A stretch of DNA of 64,000 nucleotides from an uncultured Microbacterium sp. (GTDB lineage: Bacteria > Actinomycetota > Actinomycetes > Actinomycetales > Microbacteriaceae). The translations under genes and the position numbers were made by a program. The stretch spans positions 186,001-250,000 of the forward strand of contig NZ_CALBRW010000018.1 in the NCBI RefSeq assembly GCF_937927635.1, read 5' to 3'. This document shows, piece by piece, positions 1 through 8,394 of the stretch (within the stretch, counting starts at the first letter, position 1; the number at the start of each line of letters is the position of its first letter). Under the pieces are notes generated by a model. The model saw only the letters and a list, made by a program, of their open reading frames with translations, ran no database searches and had not been told where the DNA came from.

Positions 1-446
1 AACAGTCCGGGACCCGCGACGACGATGGCCACGCCCGCGAACCCCACCAGCAGGCCGCCCAGACGGATGGGAGCGAGTGCTGTGCGATCGCCGCGCAGCA
101 GCGCGATGATCACGGCGAACAGCGGCACGGTGGCGACCAGCAGACCGGTCAGCCCGGACGGCAGCTGCGTCTCGGCGTGGCTGAGCAGCAGGAACGGGCC
201 GCCCATCTCCACCGCTCCGAAGGCCAGAATCCACGGCCAGTGCTTCCAGGCCGCCCTCAGCGCTCCGCTGCGGATCGCGAGCGGCAGCAGCACGAGCGCG
301 CCCAGCAGCGTACGGCCGGAGACCACCGCCGGCGGGCCGAACGTGTCGACGGCCTCCTTGATGAACAGGTAGGTGATGCCCCACACGAACGCCATGACGG
401 CGAACAGGATCCAGCCCCGGCGGCTGAATCCGGCGTTCGCGTTCAC
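1..446 (-). CDS. EamA/DMT-family membrane transporter, partial
   Basis: The frame opens with GTG at 446 and overlaps the recR stop by 4 bp (GTGA), so the two are translationally coupled. It runs off the left edge, leaving about 148 residues. The visible part has alternating hydrophobic helices: a first segment containing WILFAVMAFVWGITYLFIKE, a second around SGRTLLGALVLLPLAI, and later segments LLVATVPLFAVIIALLRG and GGLLVGFAGVAIVVAGPGL. The N-terminal WG.TYLFIK pattern and helix spacing match the first half of EamA (drug/metabolite transporter) proteins, which usually have ten helices in about 300 residues. The substrate cannot be deduced. The C-terminal half is outside the window. Confidence 0.75.
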   Translation of the reverse strand, partial: MNANAGFSRRGWILFAVMAFVWGITYLFIKEAVDTFGPPAVVSGRTLLGALVLLPLAIRSGALRAAWKHWPWILAFGAVEMGGPFLLLSHAETQLPSGLTGLLVATVPLFAVIIALLRGDRTALAPIRLGGLLVGFAGVAIVVAGPGL

Positions 447-1036
447 AGGCGGCGACGGCCCTCGAAGGCCCGCCCCAGCGTCACCTCGTCCGCGTACTCC
501 AGGTCGCCGCCGACGGGCAGCCCTGAGGCCAGCCGTGAGACGGTGATGTCCATGCTGGTGAGCAGTCGACTGAGATAGCTGGCCGTGGCCTCGCCCTCGA
601 GGTTGGGGTTGGTGGCGAGGATGACCTCCTGCACGGTGCCGTCGGCCAGGCGCGTCATCAGCTGCGCGATGCGCAGGTCGTCGGGTCCGACGCCGGCGAT
701 GGGACTGATGGCGCCGCCGAGCACGTGATACAGGCCGCGGAATTCGCGGGTGCGCTCGATCGCGGCGACGTCCTTGGCGTCTTCGACCACGCAGATCAGT
801 TCGGGGTTGCGGCGCGGGTCGCAGCAGATCGCGCAGCGCTCGTGCTCGGACACGTTGCCGCAGATCTCGCAGAAGCGCACGCGCTCACGCACCTCGACCA
901 GCAGCTCCGAGAGCCGCTTCACGTCGAAGGAGGGCGTCTGCAGGATGTGGAACGCGATGCGCTGCGCGGATTTCGGCCCGATGCCGGGGAGCCGGCCGAA
1001 CTCGTCGATCAGCTCCTGGACGATGCCGTCGTACAT
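443..1036 (-). CDS. recR: Recombination mediator protein RecR
   Basis: A 197-residue protein of normal RecR length. RecR acts with RecF/RecO to load RecA at single-strand gaps. It shows an N-terminal helix-hairpin-helix (LPGIGPKSAQRIAFHIL, residues 16-32), a four-cysteine zinc finger (C56, C59, C68, C71) and a Toprim domain with the acidic VVED motif. The ATG overlaps the dnaX stop by one base (TGATG), the classical dnaX-recR arrangement. The downstream EamA gene overlaps its stop. Confidence 0.97.
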   Translation of the reverse strand: MYDGIVQELIDEFGRLPGIGPKSAQRIAFHILQTPSFDVKRLSELLVEVRERVRFCEICGNVSEHERCAICCDPRRNPELICVVEDAKDVAAIERTREFRGLYHVLGGAISPIAGVGPDDLRIAQLMTRLADGTVQEVILATNPNLEGEATASYLSRLLTSMDITVSRLASGLPVGGDLEYADEVTLGRAFEGRRRL

Positions 1037-3594
1037 CAGTGGAACCTCGTCGGGGGCTCGTAGGGCTCTTCGCGGAGGAACTTCGCGCCGAGCACCTGGC
1101 GGATCACGGCCTCGCCGCGGCGCTCGACGCCGTCGGAGGCCGCGCGGTGCGAGGAGACGAACGGCGCAGGCGCCTGACGGGCAGGCGCCTGACGGGCGGA
1201 GGCATGCGCCGCGGGCGCCTGACGGGGCGCGCGGGATGCTCCGGCGTCGGGAACGGGCGCATCGTAGGCGGGGTCATAGGGCGGCTCGTCGTCGAACGGC
1301 GGGTAGTCGTCCTCGGGCGGGGTGTCGATGGCGCCGTCCGTTGGAGGTGCAGGAGGAGCGGATGCCGCGGCCTCGGCTTCGGCGGGCTCCTCATCCACCG
1401 CGAACTGCTGCTGCACGGCGGCCGGCGCGGCGGGTGCTGCCGGTGCTGTGCGCGCCGTCGGCGCGGCATCCGCGGTGCCCACGGCGCTCTCGGCGGGCGC
1501 CGAGGTCGGGATCGTCGCGACCGCCCACTCCATGACGGATGCGGGCACCGACGCGGAGCCGCTCCTCGGATCGCTGCGGTGGTCGGCTTCCCCTACCGGC
1601 GACGGGTCGCCCATCGGGTTGGCCCAGCCGGCTGCGGGGGCGTCGTCTCCGTGCGCGTCGGAGCGCTCCGGAGCAGGACGGCTCGGCGACGTCGGTGCAG
1701 GACCGGACGGGACGCGTGCGCTGCCACCGCCGCCCTGCGGAGGAAGAGGCGCGGGGCGGTACTTCACGGTGATGCCGAGCTCCTGCTCGATGGCCGCGCG
1801 CAGGTGGTCGGACGGACCGTCGCCGGGCTTGGTGCCCTTGAATCTCGTCAGGTCCGAGGGGCTCGCGAACCCCAGCGTCAGCACGGTCTTCTCGGCATTG
1901 AAGCCGAGCGGCTGCGTGCCCGTGGCCACCAGCCACGACGTGCGGCTGACGGACTCCAGCCGCTTCAGCACCGCCGGCCACGACGCCTGGATGCGTTCGA
2001 ACGTGACGGGGCCGGCCGGTGCGGCAGGTGCGGGTTCCGCAGCGGATGCCGTGGGGGCGGCCGACGCAGGAGCTGAGGACTCGGATGCCGGTGCCGCAGC
2101 CGGTGCCGGAGAGGCAGTGGCCACGGGCCGGGGTTCGGCGGCGGATGCCTCGCCCTCGGCCGCAGCACCGGCGGGCGCCGACGTGTCGACAACCGGCACG
2201 GTCGCGGCTGGTGCGGAGGTTCCGTGCTGCGGAGCAGTGCCCGGCTTCTCAGGCGTGGAGGCAGGCGCGGCCGCGGAATCGGCGGCGGAGCCCGCCGCTG
2301 CAGGTGCCGCAGCGGACGCCGGCGTTCCTGCCGACCTGGTCGCAGCGGCAGTCGGGGGCACGACCGGTTCGTGCACGGCAGTGCGAGTTGCCGGAGACGC
2401 GGTTCCCGCGGGAGACGCCGGTGCCGCGGGCGCGGGCGTCGCAGGTGATGCCTGGCCCGCGGCATCCGCCGGCGCTGCGGCCAGCACGCGGGCGACCATG
2501 AGCTCCAGGTGCAGACGAGGCGAGGTGGCGCCGGTCATGTCGTCGAGGGCACGGCTGACGAGGTCGGCCGTGCGAGACAGCCGCGAGGCGCCGAAGGACG
2601 CCGCCTGCGCCAGCATCCGCTGCATCTCGTCGGCGGGCAGGCCGCGCAGCACGGACGATGCGCCCGCTTCCCCGACTGCGGCGATGACGATGAGATCGCG
2701 CAGGCGCTCCAGCAGGTCGTCGACGAAGCGGCGCGGATCCTGACCGGACTGCACGACGCGGTCGACCGCGGGGAAGGCCGCGGCGGCATCGCCCGCGGCG
2801 AGTGCCTCGACGATCTCATCCAGCAGCGCCGCGTGCGTGTAGCCCAGCAGCGCGACGGCGCGCTCGTACGTCACCAGGGTCTGGGTCCCTGAGCCTGTCG
2901 AAGGGTCGGAACCGGCGATGAGCTGGTCCAGCAGCGACAGGGTGTCGCGCGGCGAGCCGCCGCCGGCGCGCACGACCAGGCTCAGCACGCCCTGTTCGAC
3001 CTGCACGCCCTCCTCGCCGCACAGCTTCTCGACGTATTCGAGCATGGCCGCCGGCGGCACCAGTCGGAACGGGTAGTGGTGGGTGCGCGAGCGGATGGTG
3101 CCGAGCACCTTCTCGGGCTCGGTGGTCGCGAAGATGAACTTCACGTGCTCGGGCGGCTCCTCGACCAGTTTCAGCAGCGCGTTGAAGCCCTGCGGCGTGA
3201 CCATGTGCGCCTCGTCGAGGATGAAGATCTTGTAGCGGTCGCGGCTGGGTGCGAACGTGGCGCGCTCGCGCAGGTCGCGGGCGTCGTCGACACCGTTGTG
3301 GCTGGCGGCGTCGATCTCGACCACGTCCAGCGACCCGCCGCCGTTGCGGGACAGCTCCATGCAGCTCGGGCACTTCCCGCACGGAGTGTCGGTGGGGCCC
3401 TCGGCGCAGTTCAGGCAGCGCGCGAGGATGCGCGCCGACGTGGTCTTCCCGCACCCGCGAGGGCCGGAGAAGAGGTATGCGTGCCCCACGCGGTCGCCGC
3501 GCAGCGCGGTCATGAGCGGATCGGTCACCTGGGACTGGCCGATCATCTCCGCGAAGGTCTCGGGCCGGTAGCGGCGGTAGAGGGCTGCTGTCAC
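1036..3594 (-). CDS. dnaX: DNA polymerase III subunits gamma and tau (DnaX)
   Basis: Clamp-loader ATPase of the replisome, 852 residues. Domain I carries Walker A GPRGCGKT (44-51), the zinc cysteines C63, C72, C75 and C78, and Walker B ILDEAH (125-130), with a sensor-type IRSR motif near 170. The C-terminal half is long, rich in Ala/Pro/Ser (about 380-530 and 640-830) and ends in acidic stretches, as in actinobacterial tau proteins. GTG at 3594 is taken as the start because a TAGGCT box lies exactly 6 nt upstream and the N-terminus MTAALYRRYRPETF is canonical. Around residues 229-238 the sequence SDPSTGSGTQ is encoded by a copy of a dispersed 24-bp repeat, an unusual insertion in an essential gene. 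Confidence 0.97.
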   Translation of the reverse strand: MTAALYRRYRPETFAEMIGQSQVTDPLMTALRGDRVGHAYLFSGPRGCGKTTSARILARCLNCAEGPTDTPCGKCPSCMELSRNGGGSLDVVEIDAASHNGVDDARDLRERATFAPSRDRYKIFILDEAHMVTPQGFNALLKLVEEPPEHVKFIFATTEPEKVLGTIRSRTHHYPFRLVPPAAMLEYVEKLCGEEGVQVEQGVLSLVVRAGGGSPRDTLSLLDQLIAGSDPSTGSGTQTLVTYERAVALLGYTHAALLDEIVEALAAGDAAAAFPAVDRVVQSGQDPRRFVDDLLERLRDLIVIAAVGEAGASSVLRGLPADEMQRMLAQAASFGASRLSRTADLVSRALDDMTGATSPRLHLELMVARVLAAAPADAAGQASPATPAPAAPASPAGTASPATRTAVHEPVVPPTAAATRSAGTPASAAAPAAAGSAADSAAAPASTPEKPGTAPQHGTSAPAATVPVVDTSAPAGAAAEGEASAAEPRPVATASPAPAAAPASESSAPASAAPTASAAEPAPAAPAGPVTFERIQASWPAVLKRLESVSRTSWLVATGTQPLGFNAEKTVLTLGFASPSDLTRFKGTKPGDGPSDHLRAAIEQELGITVKYRPAPLPPQGGGGSARVPSGPAPTSPSRPAPERSDAHGDDAPAAGWANPMGDPSPVGEADHRSDPRSGSASVPASVMEWAVATIPTSAPAESAVGTADAAPTARTAPAAPAAPAAVQQQFAVDEEPAEAEAAASAPPAPPTDGAIDTPPEDDYPPFDDEPPYDPAYDAPVPDAGASRAPRQAPAAHASARQAPARQAPAPFVSSHRAASDGVERRGEAVIRQVLGAKFLREEPYEPPTRFH
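2884..2907. repeat. Dispersed TTCGACAGGCTCAGGG-type repeat inside dnaX
   Basis: On the minus strand the core reads CTTCGACAGGCTCAGGGACC. Close variants occur at 26361, 27836 and 44332 in intergenic or flanking DNA, with shorter remnants at 24771 and 62641. Here the copy lies in frame in dnaX and encodes DPSTGSGT. Confidence 0.6.
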
Positions 3595-3600
3595 CCGTCC

Positions 3601-3606
3601 AGCCTA
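3601..3606 (-). promoter_or_regulatory. -10 box of dnaX, apparently leaderless
   Basis: TAGGCT on the minus strand, followed by 6 nt and then the GTG start. No ribosome binding site fits in the space, so transcription probably starts at or next to the first codon. Confidence 0.5.
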
Positions 3607-3690
3607 CGGCGTGCGACCGACATCGGTTCCGGGGCCGCCGCGCACATCGCGGTGCACGGTCTCCGACGCCGACTCACCAGCATCCGCCGC

Positions 3691-3775
3691 CAGCGTCGAA
3701 ACCCCTCGCCAGCGTCGAAACCCCTCAGCAGTGACGTCGCTGCTGAGGGGTTTCGACGATCAGGAGGGGTCTCGA
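3691..3775. repeat. GTCGAAACCCCTC repeat cluster with a 19-bp perfect hairpin
   Basis: The unit CAGCGTCGAAACCCCTC occurs twice in direct order (from 3691 and 3710). It is followed by its inverse, GAGGGGTTTCGAC (3746-3757), and a degenerate GAGGGGTCTCGAC. The second copy and the inverse form a perfect 19-bp stem (3713-3731 with 3740-3758) around an 8-nt loop. It lies between the GH65 stop and the dnaX promoter. It could act as the GH65 terminator, although no U tract follows, or be a repeat element. Confidence 0.75.
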
Positions 3776-3795
3776 CGGCACGCGGAGGAGTGACC

Positions 3796-6288
3796 TCAGT
3801 CCTCGTAGGCGGCGATCACGGGGATGGTCGTGGTGGTGACGGGAACCGTGGGCGACATGAGCGTGCCGTCGTCGCGGCGGGCATCCTCGAACTGGCGCAG
3901 AGTCGGGCGGCCGCGGCGCACCGGCCCCTGGTCGGCCAGCGCCACCAGCGCGGGCTCCGCCGCGGATGCCCGGTGCTTCACGCCCCGCACGGAGAAGTCC
4001 ACCGGCTCGCCGGAGCGCACCTCCACGCGCATCGCATCGGCCGTGAGCGTCACCTGCAGCTGCGAATCGTGCCAGCGCAGCGGGTACGCCAGCTCGGGCC
4101 AGTCCTCGGGCAGACGCGGATCGAAGGACAGCTTGCCGTCGTGGTCGCGCATGCCGCCGAACCCGGACACCAGCGTGGTCCACACTCCGCCGGCGGACGC
4201 CACGTGCACGCCGTCGGCCGCGTTGTGGTGCAGGTCGCCGAGATCCACGAACAGCGCCTGCTCGAAGTAGTTCCGCGCGAGATCCTGGTACCCGACCTCG
4301 GCCGCCATGATGGACTGCACCACCGCCGACAGCGTCGAGTCCCCGGTGGTCAGCGGATCGTAGTAGTCGAAGTCGGCGAGCTTCTGCTCGGCGGTGAAGT
4401 GGTTGCCCTGCAGGAACAGCGCCAGCACGACATCCGCCTGCTTGAGAACCTGGAACCGGTAGATCACGAGCGGGTGGTAGTGCAGCAGCAGCGGGCGCTG
4501 CTCGGCGGGCGTGCCCTCCAGATCCCACACCTCGCGCTCCAGGAACATGGCGTCCTGCGGATGGATGCCCAGTGACTCGCTGAACGGGATATGGATGGCC
4601 TCGGCCGCCCGCTCCCAGGCATCCCGTTCTCCGGCATCCAGCCCGGTGCGCTCCACCAGCGCGGCGTACGCAGCCGGATCCTGCTCGGCCATCTCCCCCA
4701 CGATGCGCGCCGCGAAGCGCAGGTTGTAACGGGCCATCACGTTGGTGAACAGGTTGTCGTTGACGACCGTGGTGTACTCGTCCGGCCCCGTCACCCCGTG
4801 GATGTGGAATGTGGAGCTGCCGTTGGTGCCGCGCCAGAAGCCCAGCGTCGACCACAGTCGCGCGGTCTCCACGGCGATGTCGGCGCCCTCGCGCCGCAGG
4901 AAGTCCTCGTCGCCGGTCGCCCGCACGTACTTGCCGAGCGCATAGCTGACGTCGGCGTTGATGTGGTACTGCGCGGTACCGGCGGCGTAGTACGCCGATG
5001 CCTCCTCGCCGTTGATGGTGCGCCACGGGAACAGCGCCCCCGCCTCGTTGAGCTGGGCGGCGCGGCGTCGCGCGGCGGGCAGCATCAGCACCCGCGCGCG
5101 CAGCGCGTTCTTCGCCCAGCGCGGCGACGTGTACGTCAGGAACGGGAGCACGTAGATCTCGGTGTCCCAGAAGTAGTGGCCGCTGTAGCCCGAACCGGTC
5201 AGGCCCTTCGCCGCCACTCCGGCGCCGTCGGCGCGCGACGCGGCCTGCGCCAGCTGGAACATGCACCACCGGGTGGCCTGCTGCAGGTCGTCGTGCCCCG
5301 CGATGCGCACATCGGACCGCTCCCAGAAGTCGGCCAGCCACGCAGCCTGCGCACGGAACAGCGCATCCACGCCCTCCACGCCCACACGGTCCAGCGACCG
5401 ACGGCAGCGATCCACCAGCTCGCGCGGCGGCACGCCCCGGGAGCTGTGGTAGCTGACGATCTTGCTGATCCGGATCGGAACGCCGGCCTTGGCCTGCACG
5501 CGGAAGACGTTCTTGGCGATGTCCGGCTCGATGAGCGTGCGCGCGCTGTACTCGTTCTCGGTCTCGACGATGTGGTCGGCCACGACGGCCACCGTCATCC
5601 CGGATTCCGTCACCCGGTAGGACAGCGCCGACCGCAGCCCGTCCTGCCAGTACTCCACCGGCTGCAGCACGCGCTGTGAGATCTTCTCGGCGCGTCGAGG
5701 ATCGAATCCGGCCTTGCTCTCGGACTTCGCGGCCATCGGGTCGCCGGCGTAGATGCCCGCGCCGTCCTGCCGGTTCAGCAGCTGGCAGCTGATGGTCACG
5801 GGCGCGTCGGCGTTCTCGACGACGACCTCGAGCCGCAGCACGGCCAGGTGCCGCTCATCGAAACTGACGATGCGCTCGTCGTGCATGCGGACCCGCTTGC
5901 CCGATGGCGTGACCCACACCACAGTGCGCGAGAGCACGCCGGTGCGCAGATCCAGGGCGCGCTCGTACTCGTGGATCTCGGTCTCGTCGAAGGTCAACGG
6001 CTCGTCGTCGATGTACACCCGCATGACCTTGGCGTCCGGCGCGTTGATGATGGTCTGCCCCACCTCGGCGAACCCGTACGCCTGCTCGGCATGTCGGATG
6101 GGCCAGGTCTCGTGCAGCCCGTTGATGAAGGTGCCGTGCTCGTGTGCGCCGCGGCCCTCGATGTGGTTGCCCCGCAGACCGAGATAGCCGTTCCCGACCG
6201 AGAAGAAGGTCTCCGAGACCCCCTGCTCGTCGTAACTGGTCTCGATGAGGCGCCAGGGGTCGACGGGATAGCGTTCGCGATCGATCAT
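3796..6288 (-). CDS. Glycoside hydrolase family 65 protein (disaccharide phosphorylase, trehalose/maltose/kojibiose type)
   Basis: About 830 residues. Family members cleave an alpha-glucosidic disaccharide with phosphate to give beta-glucose 1-phosphate and glucose. It starts MIDRERYPVDPWRLIE, has the N-terminal beta-sandwich motif FFSVGNGYLGLRGNHIEGRG, then the (alpha/alpha)6 core with FWDTEIYVLPFLTY and HGVTGPDEY, whose Glu is the general acid. ATG 6288 is preferred over an in-frame start 57 bp upstream because GGAGAA precedes it and the extension is basic and non-conserved. The beta-phosphoglucomutase gene ends 20 bp upstream, so the product would pass to glucose 6-phosphate. The exact disaccharide cannot be assigned from sequence alone. 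Confidence 0.88.
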   Translation of the reverse strand: MIDRERYPVDPWRLIETSYDEQGVSETFFSVGNGYLGLRGNHIEGRGAHEHGTFINGLHETWPIRHAEQAYGFAEVGQTIINAPDAKVMRVYIDDEPLTFDETEIHEYERALDLRTGVLSRTVVWVTPSGKRVRMHDERIVSFDERHLAVLRLEVVVENADAPVTISCQLLNRQDGAGIYAGDPMAAKSESKAGFDPRRAEKISQRVLQPVEYWQDGLRSALSYRVTESGMTVAVVADHIVETENEYSARTLIEPDIAKNVFRVQAKAGVPIRISKIVSYHSSRGVPPRELVDRCRRSLDRVGVEGVDALFRAQAAWLADFWERSDVRIAGHDDLQQATRWCMFQLAQAASRADGAGVAAKGLTGSGYSGHYFWDTEIYVLPFLTYTSPRWAKNALRARVLMLPAARRRAAQLNEAGALFPWRTINGEEASAYYAAGTAQYHINADVSYALGKYVRATGDEDFLRREGADIAVETARLWSTLGFWRGTNGSSTFHIHGVTGPDEYTTVVNDNLFTNVMARYNLRFAARIVGEMAEQDPAAYAALVERTGLDAGERDAWERAAEAIHIPFSESLGIHPQDAMFLEREVWDLEGTPAEQRPLLLHYHPLVIYRFQVLKQADVVLALFLQGNHFTAEQKLADFDYYDPLTTGDSTLSAVVQSIMAAEVGYQDLARNYFEQALFVDLGDLHHNAADGVHVASAGGVWTTLVSGFGGMRDHDGKLSFDPRLPEDWPELAYPLRWHDSQLQVTLTADAMRVEVRSGEPVDFSVRGVKHRASAAEPALVALADQGPVRRGRPTLRQFEDARRDDGTLMSPTVPVTTTTIPVIAAYED

Positions 6289-6308
6289 GCGTTCTCCGGA
6301 AGAGGGGT

Positions 6309-7061
6309 TCAGGGCAGCAGACGGGCGAGGTCGTCGACGATGCACGTCGCACCGGCCTCGCGGAGGGCAGCGGGGCCGGCGCCGCGGTCGACGCCGACGA
6401 CGGTGGCGTAGCCGGCGGATGCCGCAGAGCCGACGCCAGCGACGGCATCCTCCACGGCGACGGCCGCAGCCGGGTCGACGCCCAGCATCCGAGCCCCCGC
6501 CAGGAACATGTCCGGTGCGGGCTTGGAGGCCAGGTGCTCGCGCTCGGCGACGACGCCGTCGACGACGATGCGGAAGAAGTCGCGGATGCCGGCGGAGGCC
6601 AGCACCTCTTCGGCGTTCTTGGAGCTGGAGACCACGCCCATCGGCACCTCGGCATCCCGAAGAGCCTCGAGCACGGCCAGGGACCCCGGGTACGGGGCGA
6701 TGCCCTCGCTGCGCAACGCGGCGGCGAAGGCCGCGTTCTTGCGGTTGCCGACGCCGCAGATCGTGTCGGCCTCGGGCGGATCGGTCACCTCTCCCCAGGG
6801 GATCTCGATGTTGCGGCTGCGCAGCAGGCTGGCGACGCCGTCGTAGCGCTTCTTGCCGTCGACGTAGGCGAAGTAGTCCGCATCCGTGTACGGCTCGGTG
6901 ACGCCCCAGCGAGCGAGTTCCGCGTCGAAGACGGCCTTCCAGGCGCGCATGTGCACCTCGGCGGTGGGCGTGAGCACGCCGTCGAGATCGAACAGCACGC
7001 CGACGGCGCGCTGAAGATCGGGGAGCGCCTCGGGCACGACACCTCCAGGGATGGGGATCAC
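6309..7061 (-). CDS. pgmB: HAD-superfamily beta-phosphoglucomutase-like hydrolase
   Basis: About 250 residues of the HAD class with a helical cap. Motif I is VLFDLDGVLT (nucleophile Asp), motif II VVSSSKNAEE, motif III lysine in ASKPAPD, and motif IV VEDAVAG. It is the first gene of a pair with the GH65 phosphorylase; such pairs convert beta-glucose 1-phosphate to glucose 6-phosphate. The start is uncertain. GTG 7061 sits 7 nt after TAGGCT (7069-7074), fitting the leaderless pattern seen elsewhere in the window. GTG 7037 has a good GGAGGTG ribosome site. The longer in-frame extension upstream of 7061 is arginine-rich and looks non-coding. Confidence 0.85.
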   Translation of the reverse strand: MIPIPGGVVPEALPDLQRAVGVLFDLDGVLTPTAEVHMRAWKAVFDAELARWGVTEPYTDADYFAYVDGKKRYDGVASLLRSRNIEIPWGEVTDPPEADTICGVGNRKNAAFAAALRSEGIAPYPGSLAVLEALRDAEVPMGVVSSSKNAEEVLASAGIRDFFRIVVDGVVAEREHLASKPAPDMFLAGARMLGVDPAAAVAVEDAVAGVGSAASAGYATVVGVDRGAGPAALREAGATCIVDDLARLLP

Positions 7062-7170
7062 TGCATCCAGCCTACTGATGCGACGGGGCGTATCCAGGGT
7101 CGGTCTCATCACGAATCGACGACTGCGGGGCGACGGCACGGGACGGGCTGCCGACGATCGTGCGAGCGGG

Positions 7171-8394
7171 TCAGATCGCGCTGACCGATTGGCGGGCGAT
7201 CTCGAGCTCCTCATCCGTGGGGACGACCAGCACCTGCACCGCCGAGTCGTCCGCGGAGATCCGGCGGATGCCGCGTTCGCGCGACGCATTGCGCCCCGCA
7301 TCCACGCGCACGCCCATGAATTCCAGCGTCGCGAGCGCATCGGCCCGCACGTCGGCGGCGTTCTCTCCGACGCCCGCGGTGAACGAGATCACGTCCACTC
7401 CGCTCAGTTGCGCGATGTACGCGCCGGCGTACGCGCGCAGCCGGTGGATGTACACGTCGTATGCCAGCGACGCCGCCGCATCCCCCTCGAGCCGGCCCGC
7501 GAGGATGTCGCGCATGTCGCTGCGCCCCGCCAGGCCCAGCAGTCCGCTGCGCTTGTTGAGCAGGGTGTCCAGCCCGTCGGCGTCGAGGCCCGCCCGTCGC
7601 ACGAGGTGGATGAGGACGGCCGGGTCGATGTCACCCGTGCGGGTGCCCATCACCAGCCCCTCCAGCGGTGTGAAGCCCATCGACGTCTCCACGGATCTGC
7701 CGCCGCGCACGGCCGTCACGGATGCGCCGTTGCCGAGGTGGAACACGATCTGCCGCAGCTCGCCGATGTCGCGGCCCAGGAAGGCTGCTGCCGCACCGGC
7801 GACGTACTTGTGGCTCGTGCCGTGGAAGCCGTAGCGGCGGATGCGGTGCTCCCGCGCCACCGCCGCGTCGATCGCGTACGTGTACGCGGCCGGCTCCAGC
7901 GTCTGGTGGAAGGCCGTGTCGAAGACCGCCACGTGCGGCACATCGCGGAACACGGCTCGTGCCGCGCGGATGCCGGCGAGATTGGCCGGGTTGTGCAGCG
8001 GGGCGAGCACGATGAGATCCTCGATGTCCTCCTCCACGGCATCCGTGATCACCGTGGGCTCGAAGAACCGCGCCCCGCCGTGCACCACGCGGTGCCCGAC
8101 CACCACCGGAGGATGCTCGGCGAGATCCGGTCCGTGCGCGGCGAACTGCGCGAGCATCTCGGCGAAGGCGTCGTCGTGATCGCGGATCGGGCGCTCGGCG
8201 GAGTGCTTCACATCGAGCACCGCCGGCGTCGGCGCGCCGGGCTCGGCCACGGTGCGCACCGTGTGGCCGATGATCCCGGCGCCCTGCCCGATGCGCTCGA
8301 TGAGCCCGTTCGCCAACTCGAATCCGCGCTCGGGATCGATCAGGCTGTACTTCAGCGACGACGACCCACTGTTGATGACGAGCACGACGCTCAT
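7171..8394 (-). CDS. ackA: Acetate kinase
   Basis: A 407-residue cytoplasmic kinase interconverting acetyl phosphate/ADP and acetate/ATP. Diagnostic motifs are LVINSGSSSLKYSL at the N-terminus, VGHRVVHGG, YGFHGTSHKYV, FHLGNGASVTAV and the C-terminal TAGVGENA. Its ATG overlaps the pta stop (ATGA, 8391-8394), so the two genes are coupled and form the Pta-AckA overflow and acetate-uptake pathway. No separate promoter was seen between them. Confidence 0.97.
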   Translation of the reverse strand: MSVVLVINSGSSSLKYSLIDPERGFELANGLIERIGQGAGIIGHTVRTVAEPGAPTPAVLDVKHSAERPIRDHDDAFAEMLAQFAAHGPDLAEHPPVVVGHRVVHGGARFFEPTVITDAVEEDIEDLIVLAPLHNPANLAGIRAARAVFRDVPHVAVFDTAFHQTLEPAAYTYAIDAAVAREHRIRRYGFHGTSHKYVAGAAAAFLGRDIGELRQIVFHLGNGASVTAVRGGRSVETSMGFTPLEGLVMGTRTGDIDPAVLIHLVRRAGLDADGLDTLLNKRSGLLGLAGRSDMRDILAGRLEGDAAASLAYDVYIHRLRAYAGAYIAQLSGVDVISFTAGVGENAADVRADALATLEFMGVRVDAGRNASRERGIRRISADDSAVQVLVVPTDEELEIARQSVSAI

